Positions 23,958-31,667 of a stretch of 64,000 nt of DNA are shown here, in pieces. Each line of letters starts with the position of its first letter. Positions within the stretch are counted from its first letter, which is position 1. The position numbers and the translations under genes are program-made. The notes below the pieces were generated by a model that made no database searches, had not been told where the DNA came from, and saw only the letters and a list, made by a program, of their open reading frames with translations. Source of the stretch: Bacteroidota bacterium (lineage in GTDB: Bacteria; Bacteroidota; Ignavibacteria; OLB7); the NCBI GenBank assembly GCA_018266795.1, contig JAFDZV010000011.1:178129-242128 (forward strand), read 5' to 3'.

Positions 23958-26504
23958 ATGAACCAACCGGACACCTCGCGCGGCAACGGCCTTCCAACGA
24001 TCCACATGATCGGCAACGCGCATCTCGATCCTGCATGGATGTGGACCTGGGATGAAGGGATGGAGGCGTTCATCGCCACGTGCCGCTCCGCTCTGGACCG
24101 CATGGAGGAAACGCCGGGGTTCATCTTCTCCTGCAGCTCCGCCGCGCACTATGCGTGGATCGAGGAGGCGGAGCCGGAGATCTTCCAACGAATCCGCGAG
24201 CGCGTTCGCGAGGGGCGCTGGAACATCGTTGGCGGGTGGTGGGTGCAGGCCGATTGCAACATCCCCTCCGGCGAAGGCTTCGTGCGCCAGGCGCTGCTGG
24301 GACAACGGTATTTCGCCGAACGCTTCGGCAGGACTGCCACCGTTGGCTACAGCCCGGACGCGTTCGGCCATACCGCCGGGCTTCCGCAGTTGCTGGCGCG
24401 CGCCGGCATGGGCGCCTACATCTTCTGCCGTCCCGATCCCACGGAGCTGCCGCTCCCCTCCCCGCTCGTTCGATGGCATTCGCCGGACGGCTCCTCCCTG
24501 CTCGCCTACCGCGTCCCGTACCACTACAACATGTACGAGACAACGGTGGCGCGAAAGGTGAGCGACCTTCTCGATGCATACAACGATGCCTCCAACCTCA
24601 CCGCCGGGGAAGCACCGCTCCGCGCGTTCGGGCGGGAGTGGATGCTTTTCTACGGCGTGGGGAATCACGGCGGCGGCCCGACGCGCGAACAGATCGCCGC
24701 TATCGAAGGGATCGCGGCGGATGCCGATGCTCCCGGTATTCTCTTCGGCACGCCGGACGGATTCTTCCGGAGCATCGAACGCGAGCCTGACCGCTTCGAG
24801 ATACCGGAGTGGCATACCGATCTGCAGTTCAATGCGCCCGGTTGCTATGCCGCACATTCGGAGATCAAGCGGCTCAACCGCCTGTGCGAGGGCGCGCTCG
24901 CGGCGGCGGAGCGGCTCTGTTCCGTTGCCGCGATCACGGCGGGCGCTCCGTATCCGCATGCCCCGCTTGCGGAGGCATGGCGCAGCGTCTGCTTCAATCA
25001 CTTCCACGACATCCTCTGCGGCGTTGCCATCCGCGAGGCACTGGAGGATGCGATTGCCCTGTACGGCAGCGCGCTCGCAGCTGCGCGCACGGCGATGCGA
25101 TTCGCGGTACAGCGCATTGCGCGCGGCATGGACACCACCGGCAACGGACAGACGCTTGTGATCGTCAACCCGCACGCATGGCCGCTCGATGAACATGTCA
25201 CGTTCGAGCTGTGGCACGATATCGACAAGAGCCTCTGGCTGCAGCCGGTGTTGCTGACGGTGACGGATGACGATGGCGCGGAGATCCCATGCCAGACCGG
25301 CTTTACTTCGGGAAAGATCGGCAAGGACCGCGTTGCCGGGACGTTCCGGGCGCAGGTGCCGGCGCTGGGCTGGCGCGCTTACAGGGTACACTACGGGCGA
25401 CAGCAGACCGCACGGAGCTGGGAGGCGATCGGTGTGGAGGATACCGTGCTCGAGAACGAGTTGCTCCGCGTGGAGATCGATCCGGCCACCGGCACCATCT
25501 CGCGCATGCTCCACCGGCCCACGGGACGGGAGATGCTGGCCGGGCCGGGAATGCAGGTGCTGGCCATCGATGACCGGAGCGATACCTGGGGGCACGGCGC
25601 TTCGCGTTTCGACGGCGTGGCCGGGCGGTTCGAAGGCGGAGGCGCGAGGCTGGTGGAGAACGGCGCAACGCATGCAACGATCCGCTCGCTCCTGCGCTGG
25701 GGCGCCTCGTGGCTGCAGCTCGACTACCGGCTGTATCGCGGGGCCGAAGCGCTCTCTGTCGCGGCCAGGCTGTTCCTGTGCGAGCCGCGCCGCATCGTGA
25801 AGCTGGCGTTCACGCACGGCGCACCGGATGCGGAGATGATCTGCGAGGGAGCGTACGGCGTTACGGCGAAGCCGTGCGATGGAATCGAACGGCCCGGTGG
25901 AACCTGGTGCGCGGTGCGCGCCGCCGATGCCGACGGCCGTCCCGGGCTTGCGATCGTGAACGACTCCAAGCACTCCTACAGCGCGGCAGAGGATGCTCAC
26001 GCGCCGACTGCAACGTTGACGATGACGGTGGCTCGCTCCGCACCGTACGCCATGCACGATCCGCATCCGCACAACGAGAGTGAGGACATGGAATATCTGG
26101 ACATGGGATCGCAGCGCTTCCGCTTCGAACTGCATCCGGTTCAGGGGGACTGCTGGCAGGCCGGCCTGAGCAGGCGCGGCGCGGGGATCGTTCTTCCGCC
26201 GCTGGCGCACTTCGAATCCGCGCACGATGCAGGCGCACCCGGAACCGAGCGGCGGCATCAGGGAATCGCGGTTCATCCGGAGACGGTGCTGGCGACGGTG
26301 TTGAAGCGAAGTGAAGATGGAACGGGCTGGATTGTGCGGCTGTACGAGGCCTCCGGCGCGAACGCCGCGGCGAGCGTGCACCTGCACGGGTGTACATTCA
26401 CCATCCGGCTTGCCCCGCACGAAGTGGCCACCGTGCTGGTGCGTGATGGAGAGATCCTGCGCACCGATCTTGCCGAGCTCTCCGCATCGCCGCTCGGGGC
26501 TTGA
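23958..26504 (+). CDS. Glycoside hydrolase family 38 alpha-mannosidase
   Basis: 848 residues from the ATG at 23958, 10 bp after the sugar kinase. The GH38 N-terminal catalytic domain is clear: IGNAHLDPAWMWTWDEG carries the metal-binding HLD, and GYSPDAFGHTAGLPQLL carries the nucleophile Asp. NHFHDILCG and the middle helical bundle follow, then a long beta-sandwich C-terminal half. The family hydrolyses alpha-mannosides and uses zinc. No signal peptide is present, so it probably trims imported oligosaccharides. Together with GH105 and the PfkB kinase it suggests use of a glycan containing both uronate and mannose, or two unrelated substrates. No SusC/SusD genes are beside it. Confidence 0.92.
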   Translation: MNQPDTSRGNGLPTIHMIGNAHLDPAWMWTWDEGMEAFIATCRSALDRMEETPGFIFSCSSAAHYAWIEEAEPEIFQRIRERVREGRWNIVGGWWVQADCNIPSGEGFVRQALLGQRYFAERFGRTATVGYSPDAFGHTAGLPQLLARAGMGAYIFCRPDPTELPLPSPLVRWHSPDGSSLLAYRVPYHYNMYETTVARKVSDLLDAYNDASNLTAGEAPLRAFGREWMLFYGVGNHGGGPTREQIAAIEGIAADADAPGILFGTPDGFFRSIEREPDRFEIPEWHTDLQFNAPGCYAAHSEIKRLNRLCEGALAAAERLCSVAAITAGAPYPHAPLAEAWRSVCFNHFHDILCGVAIREALEDAIALYGSALAAARTAMRFAVQRIARGMDTTGNGQTLVIVNPHAWPLDEHVTFELWHDIDKSLWLQPVLLTVTDDDGAEIPCQTGFTSGKIGKDRVAGTFRAQVPALGWRAYRVHYGRQQTARSWEAIGVEDTVLENELLRVEIDPATGTISRMLHRPTGREMLAGPGMQVLAIDDRSDTWGHGASRFDGVAGRFEGGGARLVENGATHATIRSLLRWGASWLQLDYRLYRGAEALSVAARLFLCEPRRIVKLAFTHGAPDAEMICEGAYGVTAKPCDGIERPGGTWCAVRAADADGRPGLAIVNDSKHSYSAAEDAHAPTATLTMTVARSAPYAMHDPHPHNESEDMEYLDMGSQRFRFELHPVQGDCWQAGLSRRGAGIVLPPLAHFESAHDAGAPGTERRHQGIAVHPETVLATVLKRSEDGTGWIVRLYEASGANAAASVHLHGCTFTIRLAPHEVATVLVRDGEILRTDLAELSASPLGA

Positions 26505-27219
26505 TGCCGATGCCAAGACCGGCCGTCCGCGTGTGCCCCCTCCTCGCCTCGAATCGCATAAGCGGCGGGCTCGCGATTATTCACCGCATCTCGTTTCCCG
26601 GGTCCTGCGATCCCGGCATCGTACACAAGGATATTTCTCGGAAAATGTTGCGTCGTACACTCACGCCCGCTGGATTATTTTCGGGATTATTTCAACGGGA
26701 CTCAGGACAATTGATGCGTGCAGATGATTCTGCCGGCAACCTGGGCGCGTTTCCTCTGCATGCGGACGCACGCACCCGGAAGCATGGCGGATGCGGTCGC
26801 ACGGGATGGCGGCTCCGGAAGTGAATTATCGAATAAATATTCTGTTGAGCGCATATCCTGTTCCGGCCGGACGGCCGGCGGCCGCGGTTGGCTCACGGCC
26901 GCCATGCCGGGAGTGCGCTCGCGCAACGGAGGCCCCCCCGGGCAGACCGGTGAGGGGCGCCCGCCCGCCGCTCGATTCGTGATCGCATGGCAGGAACGCA
27001 GCGGCAGGTGAGCGACCCACGTGTCCACGCAGGCCGCGGCAGCAGCGCGCCACGGGGCCCGGCCCTCTGTTTGCTCCCCGAACAGGGCCTCGGAAGGCTG
27101 CCTCAGGACCGCCCCGCACCACGCGGGACGGTGCCCGGAATTCTGATCGAGTGCTGCAAGGTTAATGGCGGATTGCGCCGTTCATATCGTAGTTTTGCAC
27201 CGCGTGCGTCGGCATTGCG
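26505..27219. other. Long GC-rich intergenic region, no supported gene
   Basis: 715 bp. The first 370 bp are moderately AT-rich near 26640-26700 and 26825-26850. From 26860 to 27150 the sequence is very GC-rich with many short inverted repeats (for example CGGCCG around 26880-26910). I looked for RNase P, tmRNA and SRP RNA signatures on both strands and did not find convincing ones. A perfect TAnnTTTG box (TAGTTTTG, 27190-27197) faces the plus strand without a sense gene after it. Confidence 0.4.
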
Positions 27220-27474
27220 TCACGATGGCGGATCGCCGGCCTCCCGCGGCGGTGCATCGGGAGGGCTCTGCGCTCGGGCCGTATCGAATTTCCGTACCAT
27301 GGCTCGCCGTTCCTCTATCTTCTCCGCGACGCGGCGCAGGATTCGCGGATTGCCGGCCCGTGCGGCCTGTTGAACGGCCTGGCGCGAGACCCCGTCCTCT
27401 CGCGCGATTTCAGTGAAGATCCCGCGAAACGGATAATGACTGAGATCCGCGGACTCCGGATAGGTTGTTTTCAT
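27220..27474 (-). CDS. Small helix-turn-helix-like protein, divergent from the CI-like gene
   Basis: 84 residues. The core FTEIAREDGVSRQAVQQAARA reads as a helix-turn-helix (recognition helix around SRQAVQQA), followed by a basic, Glu/Arg-rich helix and a disordered Pro/Asp tail. It may bind DNA and be the partner of the divergent CI-like repressor 123 bp away, in the manner of a lambda cI/cro pair. No phage structural genes are present. The family was not recognised beyond the HTH pattern. Confidence 0.6.
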   Translation of the reverse strand: MKTTYPESADLSHYPFRGIFTEIAREDGVSRQAVQQAARAGNPRILRRVAEKIEERRAMVRKFDTARAQSPPDAPPREAGDPPS

Positions 27475-27597
27475 TTCTCCGTTCGTTTACCTATTCTTGC
27501 CGCTTGACAAATACTTGTCGACAGGCAGATTATTATTGTATCGTCGAGGTATACAACAAGATACAACAGTACACGCTAAGAGTCAAGACGAGGTTAC
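27475..27597. promoter_or_regulatory. Divergent promoter/operator region between two HTH genes
   Basis: It contains TTGTAT (27536-27541) and ATACAACA twice (27551-27558 and 27561-27568). The first two form an inverted repeat with a 9-bp spacer; the last two are direct copies exactly 10 bp apart, one helical turn. A separate palindrome TGTCGACA lies near 27515. The arrangement suits repressor half-sites controlling both divergent genes. Confidence 0.5.
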
Positions 27598-27984
27598 ATG
27601 AGCAAAGCACCAACGACAACCGGCGGACGGATGCGCACGTTCGGTGAGACCGTGTACAACTCCGTGAAGGAGTTCGCCGAGGCTGTCAAGATGGCACCAC
27701 CCAATCTTCAGAAGTATATGAATGACGACCGCGAGCCTGGCTCAGGCGTACTGCGCAAGCTGTACGCTCTCGGCTGCAACGTCAACTGGCTTCTGACTGG
27801 GCAGGGCGACATGTTCGCCGATAACGATCCGGGCAGGGCCCTGTTGAATCATCCGCGCGTACGTGGCATGGTGACGGAGCCGGGACATCTCTATGTGTCC
27901 GGACGTGCCGAGGATGGAGAGTACGAGTTTACGCTCCGCATCAAGATCAAGGGGAAGAAGATCAGCGTGAGTGAGGTGAAGTAG
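27598..27984 (+). CDS. CI-like helix-turn-helix repressor
   Basis: 128 residues, with GAGG five bases before the ATG. The N-terminal 65 residues form a lambda-repressor-like HTH: FAEAVKMAPPNLQKYMNDDR, then LRKLYALGCNVNWLLTGQGDMF, a sequence style typical of phage CI/Bro-type repressors. The C-terminal half is a short beta-rich part (YEFTLRIKIKGKKISVSE) without a visible LexA/CI Ser-Lys protease dyad, so cleavage-based induction is unlikely. It probably represses its own promoter and that of the divergent small gene. Confidence 0.8.
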   Translation: MSKAPTTTGGRMRTFGETVYNSVKEFAEAVKMAPPNLQKYMNDDREPGSGVLRKLYALGCNVNWLLTGQGDMFADNDPGRALLNHPRVRGMVTEPGHLYVSGRAEDGEYEFTLRIKIKGKKISVSEVK

Positions 27985-28372
27985 GGCGGCATTGGAAACT
28001 GGTCCCTTCATTCGGGATCGATGAGTGATCTGCGGTGGTGGCCCGCAGTCACACGCGACGGAAAAAGGAACCTGGGCGTGCCGGCAGCGGCTCCGGCAAT
28101 ACCCGAAGCGGACGTAGAACATCGCCATTCAGTATCGGACCCTCGGCTTTTTCGATCGCACGGCTGCGCATCGATGCGCGGACATCGCCATGTCCGGCGC
28201 CGCGCCATTGGCCATCACATCGTCACGGTCATCACACCGCTGTTCGAGCGGCAGGAGGCTGTTCCCCTGCCGGCACCGGCACGGATGGCCGCGCATTGCC
28301 GGTACTACAATACGACATTCGCCCGGACTTCGCGACAGCATGGGTCCCCCCATGCGCGTTTATTGAAGGGGC
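27985..28372. other. Intergenic region downstream of the CI-like gene
   Basis: 388 bp without a supported gene. Two small hairpins: CGGCAGG/CCTGCCG near 28239-28268, and GCATGGG/CCCATGC at 28338-28354, the latter just past the DUF421 stop and possibly ending that transcript. Confidence 0.4.
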
Positions 28373-29071
28373 TTATGCATGGGCGGCGCCAGATGACCCA
28401 GCGCCGGACTCGGAGGCCAGGCGGCCGGGGGCGGCGCTGTCCGCGGCGCTGTCCGCGGGGCCGTCCCCGGCGCTGTCCGCGGGGCCGTCCGCGGGGCCGT
28501 CCGCGGGGCCGAGCCGTGCAAGCTGTGCCTCGATCGCAGCCAGGCGCTCGATAATTTCCCGCTGGCGGGCGCCGTGTGTCGCCTCGGGTTTCACGATGAA
28601 GCCGATGCCTCCCCCCGGCTCCAGGACGGCGCGCTCGATGTCGCGAAGCGATCCGTGCCCCTCCTTGCGAGCGGCCATCTCCAGATCCCCCTCGGAGATG
28701 TTCTCGCGGTCCAGATTGCGCGTCACCAGGTGCCCGTGGTCCATCAACACCGTTTCGGTCCCCTGGGCAAGGCGGCGCAGGGCGTCGTGCCGGAAAACGA
28801 ATCGCACGACGAGTGCGTTGAGCAGCAACAGCGCGGCCGCGCCGATCAGGCCGCCCGTCACGGAGTTGTCGTTCCCGATGATGGCGTTCTGCACCGTGTT
28901 GGAGAGCATCAGCAGAACCACGAGATCGAATGTGTTCATCTGCGCCAGCTCCCTCTTCCCTGCCAGACGCAATCCAACGATGAGGAACAGGTAGACGATG
29001 ACCGGCCGGGCAACCTTCTCCAGGATTGTCGGGTCGAAGTGGAGCATGTTGTTCAGGGTGGTACTGTCCAT
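28373..29071 (-). CDS. DUF421/YetF-like membrane protein
   Basis: 232 residues from the ATG at 29071; codons further upstream are repeat DNA. Three hydrophobic segments (VIVYLFLIVGLRLAGKREL, FDLVVLLMLSNTVQNAIIG, LIGAAALLLLNALVVRF) lead into the conserved cytoplasmic YetF domain (ETVLMDHGHLVTRNLDREN, ISEGDLEMAARKEG). Function of the family is not firmly known; links to spore coats and envelope exist in other bacteria. The C-terminal 35 residues are a low-complexity run of GPAD/SAAD units encoded by a GC-rich 12/24-bp repeat, absent from typical members. Confidence 0.85.
   Translation of the reverse strand: MDSTTLNNMLHFDPTILEKVARPVIVYLFLIVGLRLAGKRELAQMNTFDLVVLLMLSNTVQNAIIGNDNSVTGGLIGAAALLLLNALVVRFVFRHDALRRLAQGTETVLMDHGHLVTRNLDRENISEGDLEMAARKEGHGSLRDIERAVLEPGGGIGFIVKPEATHGARQREIIERLAAIEAQLARLGPADGPADGPADSAGDGPADSAADSAAPGRLASESGAGSSGAAHA
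28438..28505. repeat. GC-rich internal repeat at the 3' end of the DUF421 gene
   Basis: Alternating GGGGCCGTCCGC and GGCGCTGTCCGC 12-bp units, read as Pro-Ala-Asp-rich codons on the minus strand. The period is a multiple of three, so length changes would keep the frame. Confidence 0.8.
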
Positions 29072-29106
29072 GATGGATGGTTCTGTTGTTCGATTGAACC
29101 GCCGGG

Positions 29107-29180
29107 TTGAGATACGAGATATGAAACAGGAGATATGAAATATGAATGGCTCATATCTCATCGTTCATATTTCATATCTG
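29107..29180. repeat. Family C heptad palindrome between DUF421 and subtilase genes
   Basis: AGATATGAAATATGAA (29131-29146) pairs exactly with TTCATATTTCATATCT (29164-29179), a 16-bp perfect stem. Additional GATATGA units extend it on the left. It abuts the subtilase stop at 29184. Confidence 0.9.
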
Positions 29181-29183
29181 ACC

Positions 29184-30812
29184 TTACTCGCTGACCCGCT
29201 GCATACCCGGCTCCAGGCCTCCTGCGCCGGGGAGCGAGAGCACCATGCGAACGGCGGCGGCGGCATCCGCAACGCCGTATCCCTGAACCTCCTGCGGAAC
29301 GTTCGCAATCGGCATGGCAGTCGCGCAGAGGATCCGCTTCACCTGCTCCGGAGTGAGATCCGGCCGAGCCTCCAGCATCTGCGCAACCACTGAGCTTACG
29401 ATCGGGGCGGCGAACGACGTGCCGTCCACATGCTTGTAGTCGGCCGTGATCATCTTCTCCGCGGCAATGCGCGCAAGCACGATGCCGCGCGCTGCAAGGG
29501 GATCGGACGCGGCGCGCAGTTCCTTCGCGACGGCGGTGGCACCGGCAAGCGGCGGTATCAGCGCCATCAGTTCCGCATCGCCGGAGCCGGCAAGCCTGAA
29601 CAGCGCATCCGCCTCACGCTTCACCGCCGTGCGGGGAAGGATGGGCGCTGCAACCCAGATGGCCGGGGCCAGAAGCTCCGGCTTCCGCACGTGTCCGGGG
29701 GTGTTCCCGTACGAGGAATGCCACACTTCGCGGCGCATCCACTCCGTGGAGTTGTGATCGTTGTAGCCGCCGACAGTGATGGCCGATGGAGCCGCGCCGG
29801 GGGGCTTGATCGGATTGGCGGGATTGTTCCCGGAGGCGGCGACCATCACCACCCCCATTGCGGAGAGCTCCTCCACCAGCGCGATCACCGGATGGTGCAT
29901 GGAGTCCGTGGTCTCATCCACTCCGAGCGACATGTTCACCACACGGATATCGAAGCGCTCGCGATTCTCGCGCACCCATTCGAGCGCGCGGAGCACCTGC
30001 GGCGTACGGATCCGGTAGCGGCGCGTCATCGCCTTCACCAGCACCAGCCGCGACTCGCAGGCAATGCCGTGATACTCGCCGCCGGAGGCCATTCCGCTTC
30101 CCGCAGCCGTGGCGGCGGCCATGGTTCCATGCCATGCCTCCACGGGAGGATCGTTGGCCGCCATCCGTTCGATGCTCCTGACCTCGCGGCCGCGAACCGC
30201 ATCGTAGATGGCCAGCAGCCGGTGCGAGGGGTGTGTGAGATCGGTGTGCGGATAGAAGCCGCTGTCGATGAATGCGATCGTGACGCCGCGGCCGGTGAAG
30301 CGAAGGTCCGCGTTCATGCGCATCGGCGTGGGAAGGATCGGCGTGCGGCCAAGGGAGAGATCGACGAAGAAGAGCACGCCGTTCTCGCGCCGCAGTTGCG
30401 CCCCCTGCATGCGGCGCTCCGCCTCCTGCAGACATTGGCGGTGACACCGAGCGGCGCCATCGAATCCCTGCATCTCCATCGCGATCCAGCGAAGCAGCAG
30501 CTCACGCTGCGGGCTGCGATACTCATCCGGGCGCACGCACTCCTCCGCCGCAACCTGGCGGCCGCAGAGCGCGCAGACTCCGGCCTCCGCGGCAGCATCC
30601 GGCATTTCGCTCCCGATCGCGGCGCCGGAAGCAGCGCCCCGCGAGGCCGCCGCTTCCGAGCCGCGGGCGCCCTGTTCAGCTCGGCACTCCAGACGCTCCG
30701 CGAGCACGCGGCCGGCGCGCTCGGCGAACTCTGATCGTACCTCGCTGTTCCCGGAGTGTTTCTCGCCCGCCTGTATCCCGGCGGCCTCGATATCTTTGGG
30801 TGTCGGTTTCAT
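29184..30812 (-). CDS. Subtilisin-like serine protease (S8) with Cys-rich N-terminal part
   Basis: 542 residues from the ATG at 30812. The catalytic triad is complete: D183 in IAFIDSGFY, H228 in EAWHGTMAAA, S466 in DGTSFAAPIVSS, with oxyanion N329 in VAASGNN. No signal peptide is seen. Instead residues 75-130 hold CALCGRQ, EEC and CHRQC, possibly a zinc-binding module, after an Ala-rich low-complexity stretch. A cytoplasmic or non-classically exported protease is therefore likely (inference), unlike most secreted subtilases. It is divergent from the ThpR gene, 69 bp away. Confidence 0.9.
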   Translation of the reverse strand: MKPTPKDIEAAGIQAGEKHSGNSEVRSEFAERAGRVLAERLECRAEQGARGSEAAASRGAASGAAIGSEMPDAAAEAGVCALCGRQVAAEECVRPDEYRSPQRELLLRWIAMEMQGFDGAARCHRQCLQEAERRMQGAQLRRENGVLFFVDLSLGRTPILPTPMRMNADLRFTGRGVTIAFIDSGFYPHTDLTHPSHRLLAIYDAVRGREVRSIERMAANDPPVEAWHGTMAAATAAGSGMASGGEYHGIACESRLVLVKAMTRRYRIRTPQVLRALEWVRENRERFDIRVVNMSLGVDETTDSMHHPVIALVEELSAMGVVMVAASGNNPANPIKPPGAAPSAITVGGYNDHNSTEWMRREVWHSSYGNTPGHVRKPELLAPAIWVAAPILPRTAVKREADALFRLAGSGDAELMALIPPLAGATAVAKELRAASDPLAARGIVLARIAAEKMITADYKHVDGTSFAAPIVSSVVAQMLEARPDLTPEQVKRILCATAMPIANVPQEVQGYGVADAAAAVRMVLSLPGAGGLEPGMQRVSE

Positions 30813-30881
30813 CGATAGGGGGATATCCGGACGCCGCACGGCGCCTGCAACGCGCGCATGACGCGCACAGGTTTACTGCAT

Positions 30882-31505
30882 ATGAGAGATCAAAAGTACA
30901 CACAGGACCCGAGACATGCGGCAGCAAATGATCTGCATCGCTGCTTCTACGCGGTGAAGTTCGACGCCGGCGTTACCGCGGCGCTCGCGGCGGAGATCGC
31001 CGCGCTCGCGCGGCACGGCGCCGACGTGCGATGGAGCGGCACGGGCAATCTTCATCTCACGCTCCGCTTTCTGGGGGAGATCGGAAGCGGTGCGCTTGCA
31101 GAAGCAGCCCGGCTGCTGGATTCCGGCCGCGGGCTGCATCCGTTCACGCTCCGCGCGCGCGGGCTGGGCGCCTTCCCCTCGCTCCGCGCGCCGCGCGTGA
31201 TCTGGGCGGGCGTGGAGGCAGAGGCGCGAACCGATCATGACCACCTGCTCGCGCTGCAGAAGGAGACGGAGAGCTGGGCCCGCGCGATTGGTCTGCCGGC
31301 GGAACAACGGCCGTACTCGCCGCACATCACGCTGGGCCGCGTTGCCCGCCCCTCTCCCGGCCTGCAGGAGCTGATGAACGAGGTGATCACCCGCACGTTC
31401 GAGTCCGGCTTCTGCCGCATCGATTCCGTTGCGTTGATGCGGAGCGAGCTGCGCCCGGAAGGCCCGCGCTATACCACGATTGCCGCTGCAAATCTTGCGG
31501 CGTAG
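30882..31505 (+). CDS. thpR: RNA 2',3'-cyclic phosphodiesterase (2H family)
   Basis: 207 residues from the ATG at 30882. Both 2H-phosphoesterase motifs are present: NLHLTLRFLGE near residue 55 and SPHITLGRVAR near residue 150, which together form the active site. The family hydrolyses 2',3'-cyclic phosphate ends of RNA and was first described as a 2'-5' RNA ligase. It is likely cytoplasmic. It runs divergently from the subtilase; the next gene, nnr, is 162 bp downstream with a hairpin (GCAAAGGG/CCCTTTGC, 31608-31632) between them. Confidence 0.92.
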   Translation: MRDQKYTQDPRHAAANDLHRCFYAVKFDAGVTAALAAEIAALARHGADVRWSGTGNLHLTLRFLGEIGSGALAEAARLLDSGRGLHPFTLRARGLGAFPSLRAPRVIWAGVEAEARTDHDHLLALQKETESWARAIGLPAEQRPYSPHITLGRVARPSPGLQELMNEVITRTFESGFCRIDSVALMRSELRPEGPRYTTIAAANLAA

Positions 31506-31607
31506 GGTTGGAAGGAATTCGCCGCAACGCGCATGGAGGAACACAGCAGACTGGATCTCCGTTGCGGCGTATCCTCCGGAGGTGCCGACTGCTGAGGACG
31601 CAGAGCA

Positions 31608-31632
31608 ACGCAAAGGGAGTATCGCCCCTTTG
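31608..31632 (+). terminator. Possible weak terminator after thpR
   Basis: GCAAAGGG pairs with CCCTTTGC across AGTATCGC. It lies 100 bp after thpR and 36 bp before nnr. No T-run follows, so it may equally be a leader hairpin of nnr. Confidence 0.35.
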
Positions 31633-31667
31633 CTGTGCATCCTCCCCCCGTTCGTATGTTCGCCACG

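Noticed and set aside
23919-26516. 865-codon open frame on the minus strand
   Set aside because: Antisense to the GH38 gene, which has catalytic motifs and a good start.
26860-27150. Structured RNA gene such as RNase P, tmRNA or SRP RNA
   Set aside because: The GC-rich folding potential is high, but the conserved signature sequences of these RNAs were not found on either strand.
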